From Zhouia amylolytica (GTDB taxonomy: Bacteria > Bacteroidota > Bacteroidia > Flavobacteriales > Flavobacteriaceae), in NCBI RefSeq assembly GCF_900116365.1, contig NZ_FPAG01000010.1, forward strand, positions 62,001-126,000: DNA of 64,000 nucleotides, in the 5' to 3' direction. A program made the translations under genes and the position numbers. Below the pieces are notes generated by a model. It had not been told where the DNA came from, made no database searches, and saw only the letters and a program-made list of their open reading frames with translations. Positions 36,114 to 46,215 of the stretch are shown in pieces (positions within the stretch are counted from its first letter, which is position 1; each line of letters starts with the position of its first letter).

Positions 36114-36301
36114 ATAAATATTCAATTTTCCCAAAATATAGAAGCAAATACAGTTTTGGTATTTCTAAAAGAACCTTTAAGTTTAACGGATCAAAGATTT
36201 TGGAGATTACATCAATATGTTTTTGAAGTCTGATTTACGATTAGCTTGTAATTATTGACAATCATTTAGATTAACAGGATACACCAAGCCATACCAATAT
36301 T

Positions 36302-37951
36302 ATGAAAAAAACAGGATTTTTATCACTTTTATTACTTTGCTGTAATTTCCTTGAAGCTCAAATAACGGATCGTAGTCGCCCTGCAGCATGGAATGATCTG
36401 GTAAATGGCGGACGTTTTATGGATCGATTTGAGGCAATTCCTATCATGAATAAACCAACCTCAGACACATGGGGAGGTGAAAACGTATTACCAAGAGATA
36501 CATCGAATGGTATCGAAGATCGCGTTTATTCTTATTGGGGTGGTAATATAGTGAGGGGAGATGATGGAAAGTATCATCTTTATGTATGCCGTTGGCGTGA
36601 GGATTCACCAAAAGGGCATATGGAATGGTTTCATTCCATCGTAGTACATGCGGTAGCTGATAATGCTATCGGACCCTATAAAGTAATGGACATCGTAGGG
36701 TCTGGACATAATCCTGAGGCTTTTCAGTTAAAAGATGGTAGTTATGTGATCTATGTTATTGATGGGTATTATCATTCCAAATCATTAAACGGTCCGTGGG
36801 AGTATAATACTTTTCATTTCGATGCCCGGGATCGCCCTGTCATAGAGGGATTATCTAATTTGTCTTTTGCCAGGAGAGAAGATGGTTCTTTTTTAATGGT
36901 TTGCAGAGGTGGTGGTATCTGGTTTAGTAAAGATGGTATAAGTTCGTATAATCAGGTTTCAGATAAAAGTGTATACCCACCAGTTGATGGACGGTTTGAA
37001 GATCCTGTGATATGGAAAACCAATATACAATATCATATGATTGTAAATGATTGGTACGGAAGGATCGCTTATTATTTAAGGTCTAAAGACGGAGTTAATT
37101 GGAAGGTCGATACAGGGGAAGCATACATGCCCGGACTGGCTATTTATGAAGACGGAACGAAGGTAGATTGGTTTAAATACGAACGGATTAAGGTTCTACA
37201 AGATGAATTAGGAAGGGCATATCAGGCAAACTTTGCTGTTATTGATACGCTCAAACACGAGGATAAACCAAGAGATACTCATAGTTCAAAAAACATCAGT
37301 ATTCCATTAATTGTTGGGAGACAAATAGAATTACTAGGCAAGAAAAAAATAACAGAACGAACGAAGCGTATTCAATTATTAATAAAAGCTGAAGAGGGAT
37401 TTAATCCGCATACTGATATCGATTTGGAATCGCTAAGGTTCGGGGCTTCGGAAGCTGTTAATTATGGTGGGGGTTGCGTGGCGGTAGATTCGAAAATGAA
37501 AGGTAATGATTTGATTATAACATTTAACGGAAAGGGTAATGGTTTAAGTGCTGAAAACTTTGTAGGTAAGCTCTTAGGGAAGACAAGCGATGGAGAATTG
37601 TTATTCGGTTATACGAGATTGCCATGGATCAGCTATTATGAACCTATACTTTCTCCAAAATCACCTGAAATTGAGCAAGCTTCAGAAGGCGCGGATATTC
37701 AAGTTGAAATTCAAAATTTTGGCCAGGTAACTTCATCCATTATTCCAATACAAATCTATGTAAAGGAGCAAAATGGTTATGAGAAGATAGCTGCTGCTGA
37801 ACTGCAGGGGATTGAGCCATTTGAAAAGATAAAATTAAGGTTATTTACGAAATACGAGTTTGTTAAGGGTGGTATATATACCCTTAAATTAGGGATTGAA
37901 ACAGAGGAGAGTCATTTCGAGGAATCTGAATTTGAAGTGAAAGTTGAATAA
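36302..37951 (+). CDS. Exported five-bladed beta-propeller glycoside hydrolase-like protein (GH43/GH117-type fold)
   Basis: 549 residues with a signal peptide ending CCNFLEAQ. Residues about 60-340 show the repeated blade pattern of clan F/J-type propellers: YWGGNIVRGDDGKYHLYVCRW, GHNPEAFQLKDGSYVIYVID, SNLSFARREDGSFLMVCRGG, and RFEDPVIW with an EDP acid motif. Acidic residues in the DDGKYHLY and EDP segments are candidate catalytic sites. Residues about 440-549 form an Ig-like C-terminal domain. I cannot place it in a numbered family. It lies 17 nt before the LgoD-like gene, so it may release a sugar that enters the L-galactonate route. Confidence 0.62.
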   Translation: MKKTGFLSLLLLCCNFLEAQITDRSRPAAWNDLVNGGRFMDRFEAIPIMNKPTSDTWGGENVLPRDTSNGIEDRVYSYWGGNIVRGDDGKYHLYVCRWREDSPKGHMEWFHSIVVHAVADNAIGPYKVMDIVGSGHNPEAFQLKDGSYVIYVIDGYYHSKSLNGPWEYNTFHFDARDRPVIEGLSNLSFARREDGSFLMVCRGGGIWFSKDGISSYNQVSDKSVYPPVDGRFEDPVIWKTNIQYHMIVNDWYGRIAYYLRSKDGVNWKVDTGEAYMPGLAIYEDGTKVDWFKYERIKVLQDELGRAYQANFAVIDTLKHEDKPRDTHSSKNISIPLIVGRQIELLGKKKITERTKRIQLLIKAEEGFNPHTDIDLESLRFGASEAVNYGGGCVAVDSKMKGNDLIITFNGKGNGLSAENFVGKLLGKTSDGELLFGYTRLPWISYYEPILSPKSPEIEQASEGADIQVEIQNFGQVTSSIIPIQIYVKEQNGYEKIAAAELQGIEPFEKIKLRLFTKYEFVKGGIYTLKLGIETEESHFEESEFEVKVE

Positions 37952-37968
37952 AAAGTTTAAACTGAGTT

Positions 37969-38976
37969 ATGAAATATATTGTGTGTGAAAAACCAGGAGA
38001 TTTTCTATTAAAAGAAAAACCTACTCCTGAAAGGAAAAATGGTGAAGCCTTATTGAAGGTTACCAGGGTAGGCATTTGCGGGACTGACTTGCATGCTTAT
38101 TTGGGGAACCAGGCTTTTTTTACATACCCGAGAATTCTTGGACATGAGCTGGCAACTCATGTTTTAGCGATTGACACGAATGAGCAAGGAATAAAGGCTG
38201 GAGATAAAGTGGTAGTCATGCCTTATATAAGCTGTAAAAATTGCATCGCTTGTAAGCATGGTAAAACAAATTGTTGCACGAACATCAAGGTTTTGGGTGT
38301 TCATACCGATGGAGGAATGCAAGAGCAGATTGTTGTTCCGAATGACTTGTTAATTCCTGCAAACAACCTTACTGATGATGAAATGGCTATAGTAGAGCCT
38401 CTGGCTATTGGTGCACATGCTATAAGACGGGCCGATCTTAAAGAAGGGGAGTCTGTTATAGTGATAGGGTGCGGACCGATAGGGATTGGGATATTAAAAC
38501 AGGCACAATTACTGGGCGCTCAAACCATAGCTCTTGATGTTGATGAAGGGAGGCTACAATACGCGAAGGAATTTATTGGGGTAAACCATGTGGTGGATGT
38601 TAAGGATGATCCACTGCTTCAAATACGAGATATAACCAATGGCGATCTGGCATCGGTAGTTTTTGATGCAACAGGAAATAAGACTGCCCTGGAGAAAGGC
38701 CCTGATTATATGGCACATGGTGGGCGCTATGTTTTAGTAGGGCTGTCTAAAGGAAATCTAATATACCACCATCCGGCTATTCATGCCAAAGAAATGACAA
38801 TGATGTGTAGTCGTAATGCAACCCTTGAAGATTTTAAAAGAGTTATTGAAATTCTTCCAGAGTTTCCTACGGATAAATTCATTACGCACACTGTACATTT
38901 TTCAGAAATGATTCATCATTTTGATTCCTGGACGAATCCTGAATCGGGGGTTATCAAAGCTACTGTCGAATTTTAA
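37969..38976 (+). CDS. Zinc-dependent alcohol dehydrogenase, L-galactonate 5-dehydrogenase (LgoD)-like
   Basis: 335 residues of medium-chain dehydrogenase. Catalytic zinc ligands C37, H59 and E60 (GICGTDLHAYLGNQAFF, LGHE), structural zinc C89, C92, C95 and C103, and NAD loop GCGPIGIGIL. The segments GICGTD.HA..GNQ.FF.YPR.LGHE, GVH.DGG and KE.TMM.SRNAT match what I recall of E. coli LgoD (YjjN), which oxidises L-galactonate to D-tagaturonate. The next gene encodes a tagaturonate reductase-like protein that would use exactly this product. Activity is inferred from these two facts; a related polyol or aldonate could also be the substrate. Confidence 0.78.
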   Translation: MKYIVCEKPGDFLLKEKPTPERKNGEALLKVTRVGICGTDLHAYLGNQAFFTYPRILGHELATHVLAIDTNEQGIKAGDKVVVMPYISCKNCIACKHGKTNCCTNIKVLGVHTDGGMQEQIVVPNDLLIPANNLTDDEMAIVEPLAIGAHAIRRADLKEGESVIVIGCGPIGIGILKQAQLLGAQTIALDVDEGRLQYAKEFIGVNHVVDVKDDPLLQIRDITNGDLASVVFDATGNKTALEKGPDYMAHGGRYVLVGLSKGNLIYHHPAIHAKEMTMMCSRNATLEDFKRVIEILPEFPTDKFITHTVHFSEMIHHFDSWTNPESGVIKATVEF

Positions 38977-38996
38977 TATCTAATCAAAAAGATGTA

Positions 38997-40424
38997 ATGA
39001 AGGGGACTACCAGGACCAACCGACCATTAAAAGTCATGCAATTCGGGGGAGGTAAATTTTTAAGAGCCTTTGCAGTTTGGATGATAGAGGAACTCAATCA
39101 GAAAACTAACTTTAACGGCGGTGTGCTAGTTGTAAAGCCAACTAAAGGTGGTGACTATCTTGAGCTCAGAGAGCAAAAGGGACGCTTTCATGTGCTTTTA
39201 AATGATTGGGAAGGGAATAAAATAGTTACTACGGTTAAAGAAATTGATTGTGTAGAGGGGATTGTTAATCCCTATAAGGAATGGGAATTGTTTTTGGACT
39301 ATGCCAACGATGCGTCTTTAAGGTATGTAATTTCGAATACTACAGAGGCAGGAATCACATTCAATCCTAAGGATAACTTTCATGATGATCCGCCTAATGA
39401 ATTTCCGGCTAAACTCACCCGGGTATTGTTTCATAGGTACAAACATTTTGGTAACGATCCTTCCAAAGGCTTGATAATACTTCCTTGTGAGTTGATCCAT
39501 AAAAATGGTGAAGCCTTGAAAAAATGTGTTTTGGAATATGCAGCAGCCTGGAAACTGGACGGTGAATTTATTAGATGGGTAGCATTATATAACAAGTTCT
39601 ATAATACCCTGGTCGATCGGATCGTTTCAGGTTATCCGGTTACCATTGCACCTGAAATTCAACAACAAATTACTTTTGATGATAAACTTATGGTAACGGG
39701 AGAATTTTATCATAGTTGGGTAATTCAGGCTGATGTTGAAATAACCGATGAGTTCCCTGTTGACGAGGCGGGATTAAATGTGACTTTTGTATCGGATATT
39801 ATGCCTTATCACGATCTGAAGGTAAGAGTCTTAAATGGGGCTCATACAGCGATGGTCTTTTTAGGAAGCTTATTAGAACTGGTGTATGTTCATGAAGTTG
39901 TAGAGGATCGAAAATTAAATGATTTTCTCGACGCTTTGATTAGGAATGAGATATTAATGACCATGGACATACCGACTGAAATTAAAGATCAATTTTACCA
40001 TAGTACAATTAACAGATTTAGAAATCATAGTTTAAAACATCGATTGGCTGATATATCACTTAACAGTTCCCATAAGTATGTATCCAGATTATGGCCTACC
40101 ATCATTGATTATGTAGATACCTTTAAAAATACACCTGATAGGTTGGCTTTTATAACAGCTTGTATGGTATTGTTTTTTAGAGGAGCCTACAAGGGGAACC
40201 TAATTGCATTAAATGATGATCAGGATAGAATTCAAAACTTTTCGGGATTATGGCAGCTATATTTAAGAGGAGAGTTGTCGAGAATTGATCTGGTACATAA
40301 TATTTTAGTCACTTCTGGAATTCCAGAAAAAGAATTAGATAAAGGCTTTATACAGAAAACAGCTTTCTATATAAAGGATATTGAGGGAAAGGGTGTTATG
40401 CAGGTCTTAGAGGGTTTAGTTTAA
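38997..40424 (+). CDS. Tagaturonate reductase (UxaB)-like
   Basis: 475 residues of the mannitol dehydrogenase/altronate oxidoreductase family. Segments matching UxaB include VMQFGGGKFLRAF, SNTTEAGI, EFPAKLTRVLFHR.KHF, LPCELI..NG.AL, TLVDRIVSGYP, and the catalytic region LKVRVLNGAHTAMV with Lys and the NGAH motif. It reduces D-tagaturonate to D-altronate with NADH in the cytosol, a step toward 2-keto-3-deoxygluconate. It follows the LgoD-like gene by 20 nt. UxaC and UxaA are not in the window, so the source of tagaturonate here is more likely L-galactonate than galacturonate. Confidence 0.87.
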   Translation: MKGTTRTNRPLKVMQFGGGKFLRAFAVWMIEELNQKTNFNGGVLVVKPTKGGDYLELREQKGRFHVLLNDWEGNKIVTTVKEIDCVEGIVNPYKEWELFLDYANDASLRYVISNTTEAGITFNPKDNFHDDPPNEFPAKLTRVLFHRYKHFGNDPSKGLIILPCELIHKNGEALKKCVLEYAAAWKLDGEFIRWVALYNKFYNTLVDRIVSGYPVTIAPEIQQQITFDDKLMVTGEFYHSWVIQADVEITDEFPVDEAGLNVTFVSDIMPYHDLKVRVLNGAHTAMVFLGSLLELVYVHEVVEDRKLNDFLDALIRNEILMTMDIPTEIKDQFYHSTINRFRNHSLKHRLADISLNSSHKYVSRLWPTIIDYVDTFKNTPDRLAFITACMVLFFRGAYKGNLIALNDDQDRIQNFSGLWQLYLRGELSRIDLVHNILVTSGIPEKELDKGFIQKTAFYIKDIEGKGVMQVLEGLV

Positions 40425-40592
40425 TCTTTCATAATTATTAACGTCCTTATAAATCTAAAGAATAGATAAGTTTAAAACCAGCTAGCTTTTTTAACAGGAA
40501 AAGGTAGAATACCCTTCATGTCCTTACAGTTAATAAAATGCCAGCCTTAGTATTTAAGAAATTAAGTCTTGGTTAGGGGATGAGGTCCAGGG

Positions 40593-42041
40593 TTAATTAT
40601 GGTATAATTTGTCTATTTTATTTTTCATCAGTTCATTGTAATTCCAATCATTATCTTTATTGAGAAGTATGGCTTTTTTATAATTTTCAATGGCTAGGGA
40701 ACTATCTTTATTTATTTCATAAATTTCTGCTAAACTCGCCTTTGAAACCCACCAATTTGGATTTGCTTCTGCATTGAGTTGAAATATGTCAAATGCTTTT
40801 TGAAGATCAAGCTCATTGTATGCATAGGAATTCCCTATACTATTTATATTCCATTTCAAATTATCAAAGTCTGAATTCGGATTTTCCTGTTTTAATTTTT
40901 TAAATGCCAGAGTAGCCTCTTTAAACTGACTGTTTTTTACAAGGCTCATGATGTCTTCTTCCAACGCAAGATTTTGTATTCTCAGCTCTGGAATTGCAAT
41001 TTTTGCAATGTCATTGATAATGATATCATAGGCTGGTATTTGATATCCATTAGATAATAGAATAATGGTTGTTTTATGATTGATAAATTTTCGTATGGCA
41101 GCCAGATTACCACCTGAAAACCCATAAGAATTTATTTCATTTACAGGATAGTATCCCCAACCATATGAAAAGTGGTCATTTTCATTATTAAAATTAAAGG
41201 GTTCCCACATTTTGGATTTTACATTATGGCTTAGAAGTTGGTCATTGTCGAGTTTTTTATTCCACTCCATAAATCTTTTTAGCGTAATATTCAGACCGTT
41301 TCCGGAATGTCCTCTTTTACCACTGTTATTGGTGTCTTTATCAAAGGCTTTGGTTTTTTCGTTATAAAAATATCTGGTTGCCCGGTTAGGAATGATTTCT
41401 TGTGAACTAGAAGAAAATAGAACTCCTGTTGTATCATTGTCAAATTCATTTTTCATAATGTAGTTATCGAAGGTCATTCCTGTAACTTTCTCCATGATTT
41501 GAGCAAGTAACCAGTAATTCGTTTGATTATACCGAAACTGATCACCGGGAGCAAAATCCATTTTGTCTTTGAACAGCTTATCCATTAGTTCGTGATCACT
41601 TAAAGTGCTTTTATACTTTATGATATCCGGTAAACCTGAGGAGTGACTTAACAGGTTTTTAATCTTGACTTCTTGCCATTGAGGGAGTAAATTATCTAAA
41701 TAAATTGAAATATTATCATCGAGGTTGAGGGTGCCATTTTCTATCAATTGAAAAACGCCTGTTGCGGTAATCAGTTTTGTGGCTGAAAATATTCTGAACA
41801 AGGTGTTTTCATTTACAAGTTCTCCACTTTCTAATGACGATTCCCCCATATAATTTTCATATACTATTTCATCATCAATTATAACGGCCAGTGCCAATCC
41901 GGGAATATTATGTAATTCCATGGTGCTGGTAAGATAGTCATCTATGTTTTTTTTAATTGTGTCAGGATTGCTCTTATGCATATTACATGAACCGATCCAT
42001 AATAAAAACAGGATGATAGCAAGTGGTTTAAATTTTTCCAT
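40593..42041 (-). CDS. Beta-lactamase-fold serine hydrolase lipoprotein with TPR tail
   Basis: 482 residues from the start that gives the lipoprotein signal MEKFKPLAIILFLLWIGSC (lipid Cys19); the longer frame adds 11 polar residues. The S-x-x-K motif is S86-A-T-K89 in FRIFSATKLI, and Y171-N-Q stands in place of the usual YxN. SHSSGLPD is the standard loop of this family. Residues about 380-482 contain TPR-like repeats (AEANPNWWVSKASLAEIYE, DSSLAIENYKKAILLN). Class C-type hydrolases of this kind are esterases or peptidases, often not antibiotic hydrolases. It is convergent with the uxaB-like gene, and its role is unknown. Confidence 0.82.
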   Translation of the reverse strand: MEKFKPLAIILFLLWIGSCNMHKSNPDTIKKNIDDYLTSTMELHNIPGLALAVIIDDEIVYENYMGESSLESGELVNENTLFRIFSATKLITATGVFQLIENGTLNLDDNISIYLDNLLPQWQEVKIKNLLSHSSGLPDIIKYKSTLSDHELMDKLFKDKMDFAPGDQFRYNQTNYWLLAQIMEKVTGMTFDNYIMKNEFDNDTTGVLFSSSSQEIIPNRATRYFYNEKTKAFDKDTNNSGKRGHSGNGLNITLKRFMEWNKKLDNDQLLSHNVKSKMWEPFNFNNENDHFSYGWGYYPVNEINSYGFSGGNLAAIRKFINHKTTIILLSNGYQIPAYDIIINDIAKIAIPELRIQNLALEEDIMSLVKNSQFKEATLAFKKLKQENPNSDFDNLKWNINSIGNSYAYNELDLQKAFDIFQLNAEANPNWWVSKASLAEIYEINKDSSLAIENYKKAILLNKDNDWNYNELMKNKIDKLYHN

Positions 42042-42511
42042 GTGAGTTTGTTGTTTATTTTTTAAAGACGACACGATTTCTTTTGTGTGGCAAAACGTTG
42101 TTCTTTGTGAACGGTTATTTTAAGGTTTAGAAGTTGTATGTGTTTACCCTAAACAATGGCAAATTCTTTCAGAGGTAGCTTCCAAAGCATTTTAAGAAAG
42201 GGGATCGACTTTTCCTGAAAGGAATTTTAATTTAAGTTAAATGATGATAGCAAATACTTTTATCTAAATTGGCTTTCCTTGATTATTGTTTTTCAGGTAA
42301 CCTAAATGTAATGAGGGTGTAACCTGCTTGTAACCAGTAGATTGGTTAGATTAAAATTGCTGTGCATATATTTAGATACGAGACTTATTTCTTTTTAAGC
42401 AAATCGGTGGAAAATAGCTATTCTATTGTGACGAACCTATTGACTTTTAAAGATATTAATTCTGCCCCCAACTTCAACCAAAAACTTTTTATTAACCTAA
42501 AACGAAGTGAA
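42042..42511. other. Intergenic region between divergent serine hydrolase and GH16 genes
   Basis: About 470 nt of AT-rich DNA that must hold promoters for both genes. I find no clear TAnnTTTG box in either direction. The GH16 frame is open for 50 codons upstream, but the sequence there has no coding or signal character. Confidence 0.5.
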
Positions 42512-44074
42512 ATGAAAAACAAATGGATTATTCTGTTTTCTATTATTCTATTTTTTGGCTGTGATAAGGAAGAGGAAACTGTCGAACAGCTTTTTACCGA
42601 ACATTTTCAGTCAACCTCATCTTCAAATTTCCAATTGATTTGGCAAGATGATTTTAACGGATCCACATTAGATACCACGAAATGGAGTCGTATTTCGGAA
42701 GGAACTCCGGACTGGAAAAATTACATGACTACCGATGACCAGGTTTATGAGATCTCTAATGGACACCTCCATTTAAAGGGAATTGTAAATCCGGATACCC
42801 AAACCGATCCAAGACCCTATTTAACGGGTGGTGTATGGACCCGTGGGAAATTTAATTTCACCTATGGTAAGGTCGAAGTACGTGCTAAAATGGATTCTGC
42901 CCAGGGATGTTGGCCCGCCATTTGGTTGCTAGGAAGCACAAATGAGTATGGAGGGTGGCCTGATTATGGCGAAATAGATATTATGGAGCACCTTAATTTC
43001 GATAACTATATTTACTCCACCATTCATAGTAATACTAAAAGTTCTCCAAGTAGCAGTACCGTTAGTGTTAATCCAGGGGTATTTAATACTTATGGAGTTG
43101 AATGGTATCCTGATCACATTGTATTTACCCTCAACGGAGCGGCTACCTTTACTTATTATAAGGAATCCGGTGCTGATTGGCGTCAATGGCCATTCGACAG
43201 GGATTTTCACTTGATTTTATCACAACAGCTTGGAGGTAGTTGGGTTGGTAGTATTAATTCTAGTCAATTACCGGTTGATTATGTAATTGATTATGTGAAA
43301 TACTATGAATATGTTCCTTCTCCTGCGCCACCATCAGGCTCTCAACAGTACATTAAAATACAGATGAATGGGAACACTACAAATACCTGGAATCATCTCA
43401 CTGAGGTAACCTTAATAAATGAAGGAATTGAATATGTGCTTCCTGCAGGACATAATGCACCATCATTATTGGGAGATGGTGTAGGGGTGAATGGGGCTAG
43501 TACCGGTTTTTTTGGGTTGGATGCCAATGGGTTGTTGGAAATTGATCTCGGACAGGGCTATGATTTTGACGCCATTAAATTAGGAGTCTATAATGGAGAT
43601 AATCGCATTTATGAAGATGTTGAAGTATCTGTTTCTTCAGATGGGGTAACCTATGGAAATTTGATTGTTGAAGATGTACAAAGTTCTGAGACTTTTGCGT
43701 TGAATCCTCCAGTTTATCAGTATATAAAAATTCAAATGAATGGGAGTACAGCCAACACCTGGAGTCATTTAACAGAAGTTACCCTGATAAATGGTGGAAC
43801 GACGTTTGTATTGCCTTCCGGACATGATGCATCGGTTCTGTTAGGTGACGGTATTGGCGAGAATGGAGCCAGTACTGGTTATTATGGTTTGGATTCCAGC
43901 GGACTGCTTGTAATTAATCTGGGACAGGAAGTGTTGTTTGATGCCGTGAAACTAGGAGTATTTAATGGTGACAGTCGTACGTATCAGGGTGTAGAAGTCT
44001 CTTTATCAAAAGATGGAGTAAACTATGGACCTGTTGAGACTTATGATGTTCAAAACTATCAGGTGTTCTTTTAA
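42512..44074 (+). CDS. GH16 glycoside hydrolase lipoprotein with two discoidin-like C-terminal repeats
   Basis: 520 residues from the start that gives a lipoprotein signal (MKNKWIILFSIILFFGC, lipid Cys17). The GH16 catalytic domain spans about 40-270, with IWQDDFNGSTLDTTKW near its beginning and active-site GEIDIMEH, giving nucleophile E154, D156 and acid/base E159. Typical targets are beta-1,3(4)-glucans or red-algal galactans; the family-level subsite residues do not decide. Two repeats of about 115 residues follow at 280 and 404 (both YIKIQMNG and nearly identical through HLTEVTLIN and GASTG), resembling F5/8-type binding modules. It is a surface enzyme and is monocistronic, with its own terminator. 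Confidence 0.9.
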   Translation: MKNKWIILFSIILFFGCDKEEETVEQLFTEHFQSTSSSNFQLIWQDDFNGSTLDTTKWSRISEGTPDWKNYMTTDDQVYEISNGHLHLKGIVNPDTQTDPRPYLTGGVWTRGKFNFTYGKVEVRAKMDSAQGCWPAIWLLGSTNEYGGWPDYGEIDIMEHLNFDNYIYSTIHSNTKSSPSSSTVSVNPGVFNTYGVEWYPDHIVFTLNGAATFTYYKESGADWRQWPFDRDFHLILSQQLGGSWVGSINSSQLPVDYVIDYVKYYEYVPSPAPPSGSQQYIKIQMNGNTTNTWNHLTEVTLINEGIEYVLPAGHNAPSLLGDGVGVNGASTGFFGLDANGLLEIDLGQGYDFDAIKLGVYNGDNRIYEDVEVSVSSDGVTYGNLIVEDVQSSETFALNPPVYQYIKIQMNGSTANTWSHLTEVTLINGGTTFVLPSGHDASVLLGDGIGENGASTGYYGLDSSGLLVINLGQEVLFDAVKLGVFNGDSRTYQGVEVSLSKDGVNYGPVETYDVQNYQVFF

Positions 44075-44106
44075 GGCCACTGCTATTTTCAATATTAAGC
44101 ACTTTA

Positions 44107-44138
44107 AAACCAAACATCTCTTGGGTGTTTGGTTTTTT
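44107..44138 (+). terminator. Terminator of the GH16 gene
   Basis: AAACCAAACA and TGTTTGGTTT form a 10-bp stem with a 9-nt loop, followed by TTT. Confidence 0.88.
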
Positions 44139-44663
44139 AATTCTGATAATTTGGTTGGATGATACAAGGAAAAGGTAATCTTAAATTAAGGCAAATCATT
44201 GCGAACTCTTTAGACATGTTATTAAATCACTTTAAGCAGTATGATATTCAACTGATTTGGATTTGAACACCATTTCTGTCTTAGTACTTTGAAATTTAGC
44301 TGATACGAATATTGTTTATAAGGGGTGAATTAACAAAATCTTATATGTCATTTAACAAGGTTTTATTACAGGTGTCAAAATGAAATATATAATTTTCATT
44401 ATGAAAATAGCACCGTATATGTAGGTGATTATCAATGTTTATTGAAGCTTTTTAAGTTGTGTTTTGTTATAAATACTTAACCCCGTTATGATCTGGCTTA
44501 AAATTAGCAGGTGTGGCTTTTTTTGATGTATAACACTTTTACAGGATTCAATGCAAGGGTAATTGTTTGTAATTGATTGGGTTTAACCTTCTGTATTGTG
44601 TGTTTGTGTTAAAGGGTATGAATTTAGAAATCTTAATTATTCGTTCAATAAACATATTTCACA
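44139..44663. other. Intergenic region, no feature seen
   Basis: About 525 nt of AT-rich DNA before the next gene. No ORF with coding character, RNA gene, repeat or clear promoter box was found. Confidence 0.5.
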
Positions 44664-46034
44664 ATGATAAAAAAAATGATTTTTTGCGCTTTTGCAATAG
44701 TGCTGGGAAACGGATTGATTGCACAAAACATAACCATTTCAGGGAAGATTATTGATGAAGGTACACGAGAACCTATTTTTGGTGTTGCTTTAATGTTAAA
44801 CGATCGAATTATATGTTACAGCAATGATGAAGGTGCGTTTAAATTTGAAATTGATAATAGTCATGTGGATGAAATTATCTCTTTTCATCATTTTTCATAT
44901 CCAAATAAGGCGCTTTTAATCTCGAAGTTAAAAAGTTTGCAAACTATTCAGCTAGTTCAGATGTCTATTCCATTAGAAGAAGTTGTGATTTCTTCTGCAG
45001 GAAAACTTACCAAAAAGGAAATTTTAAAAAGGGCCGTAAAACAATACGAAGATTCCGGCAAAACATCGCCTTATTGGTCTGATTTTAACTATAAACAAAC
45101 GATATATAATAATAGTAAACCACAAGGTTTTTTGGAGTCTGACGGATATATATTAATGCCAGAAAAAATATCATCATGGAACTCTCCTATTATCGTGCCT
45201 AATCAGATGAGAAGGCTTAATGAGGATCCTGAAATTGCCGAATTGGACTTTAAAGATATGTTTGTTAATAACCGTAATGGTAATAAAATACAAATCCCTT
45301 TCAAGCATATTGGAGGATTATATATGAGGAGTCATTGGAGGGATTATGGATCTTTAGCTGAAAACCATCCATTGAGTAACAAGGGATTTAAATATTTTAG
45401 ATTTAATATTGATAAAATAATAAACCAGGGGGATGAGGAATTTTACGTTATTGATTTTAAACAACATAAAACTATTTCCAACAAGGGTTGGGAACTTACA
45501 CATATGCAGGGTAAGCTTTGGGTTAATAAAAGAACCTTTGGATTACATAAGTTAATAACCCAATTTAGACATCGATGGCATTATTCTTATATAAATTATG
45601 ATATTCAATATCAACTTTTTGAAGACAAGTTGTTTCCTTATGAAATTGACCTATCGACTTATAAATACCAAACCTCTTCGGGTGAACATAATGTTGTAAA
45701 AAGAGGTACCGTAAAGTTGAATACCATTTACAAAGCAAATACGAAAAACCCATATATTCATGGCGGAGGGGATGGGAATGCCTTTGTTTGGTATGATGTT
45801 CATGAAACCTATAATCCTGAATATTGGATCGACCGACCTTTATCTGATATAAGGTATAGAAATGATGTATTTTCTATATTGGGAAAACAAAACTGGGATT
45901 CTGCATTTGTAAAAGGAGCGAGCCAAAAGGAGTATAAGGCTAATTCTTTAGCCATTAAAGGAATAGAGTTTTTTGAGGATGTTAGAAATGAATTCATAAC
46001 ATATATGGAGAAGGATTTGAACATAAATGAATGA
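44664..46034 (+). CDS. Exported CarboxypepD_reg-like domain protein, function unknown
   Basis: 456 residues with a signal peptide (FAIVLGNGLIAQ). Residues 22-100 form a carboxypeptidase-regulatory-like beta domain (ITISGKIIDEGTREPIFGVAL), the type that in Bacteroidota often precedes TonB barrels. Here no barrel follows. The rest is a beta-rich region with LEEVVISSAG, KKEILKRAVKQY, and a late part GKLWVNKRTFGLHKLITQF like the DUF5686/YraN-less carboxypeptidase-like family members seen in this phylum. It is probably periplasmic or outer-membrane associated. An in-frame ATG lies four codons downstream of the chosen start. No specific role can be given. Confidence 0.7.
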   Translation: MIKKMIFCAFAIVLGNGLIAQNITISGKIIDEGTREPIFGVALMLNDRIICYSNDEGAFKFEIDNSHVDEIISFHHFSYPNKALLISKLKSLQTIQLVQMSIPLEEVVISSAGKLTKKEILKRAVKQYEDSGKTSPYWSDFNYKQTIYNNSKPQGFLESDGYILMPEKISSWNSPIIVPNQMRRLNEDPEIAELDFKDMFVNNRNGNKIQIPFKHIGGLYMRSHWRDYGSLAENHPLSNKGFKYFRFNIDKIINQGDEEFYVIDFKQHKTISNKGWELTHMQGKLWVNKRTFGLHKLITQFRHRWHYSYINYDIQYQLFEDKLFPYEIDLSTYKYQTSSGEHNVVKRGTVKLNTIYKANTKNPYIHGGGDGNAFVWYDVHETYNPEYWIDRPLSDIRYRNDVFSILGKQNWDSAFVKGASQKEYKANSLAIKGIEFFEDVRNEFITYMEKDLNINE

Positions 46035-46215
46035 GAGCTTGGATGCAGAAAGTTGAAGGTCTTAAAATTTCACATTTTTTTGGTTAATAAAATCATGATG
46101 AGCATTAATGATTACAGTTTTGTCCGATTCGGAGGCCTGGTCTGACTGATTGGATGGAATTTCAATATTGTCATGACTCATTACGGGGCAGAATATAAAG
46201 TATGCAAAGAATCAA

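Noticed and set aside
42362-42511. N-terminal extension of the GH16 protein
   Set aside because: A typical lipoprotein signal starts at 42512; the extra 50 residues have no signal or domain character.
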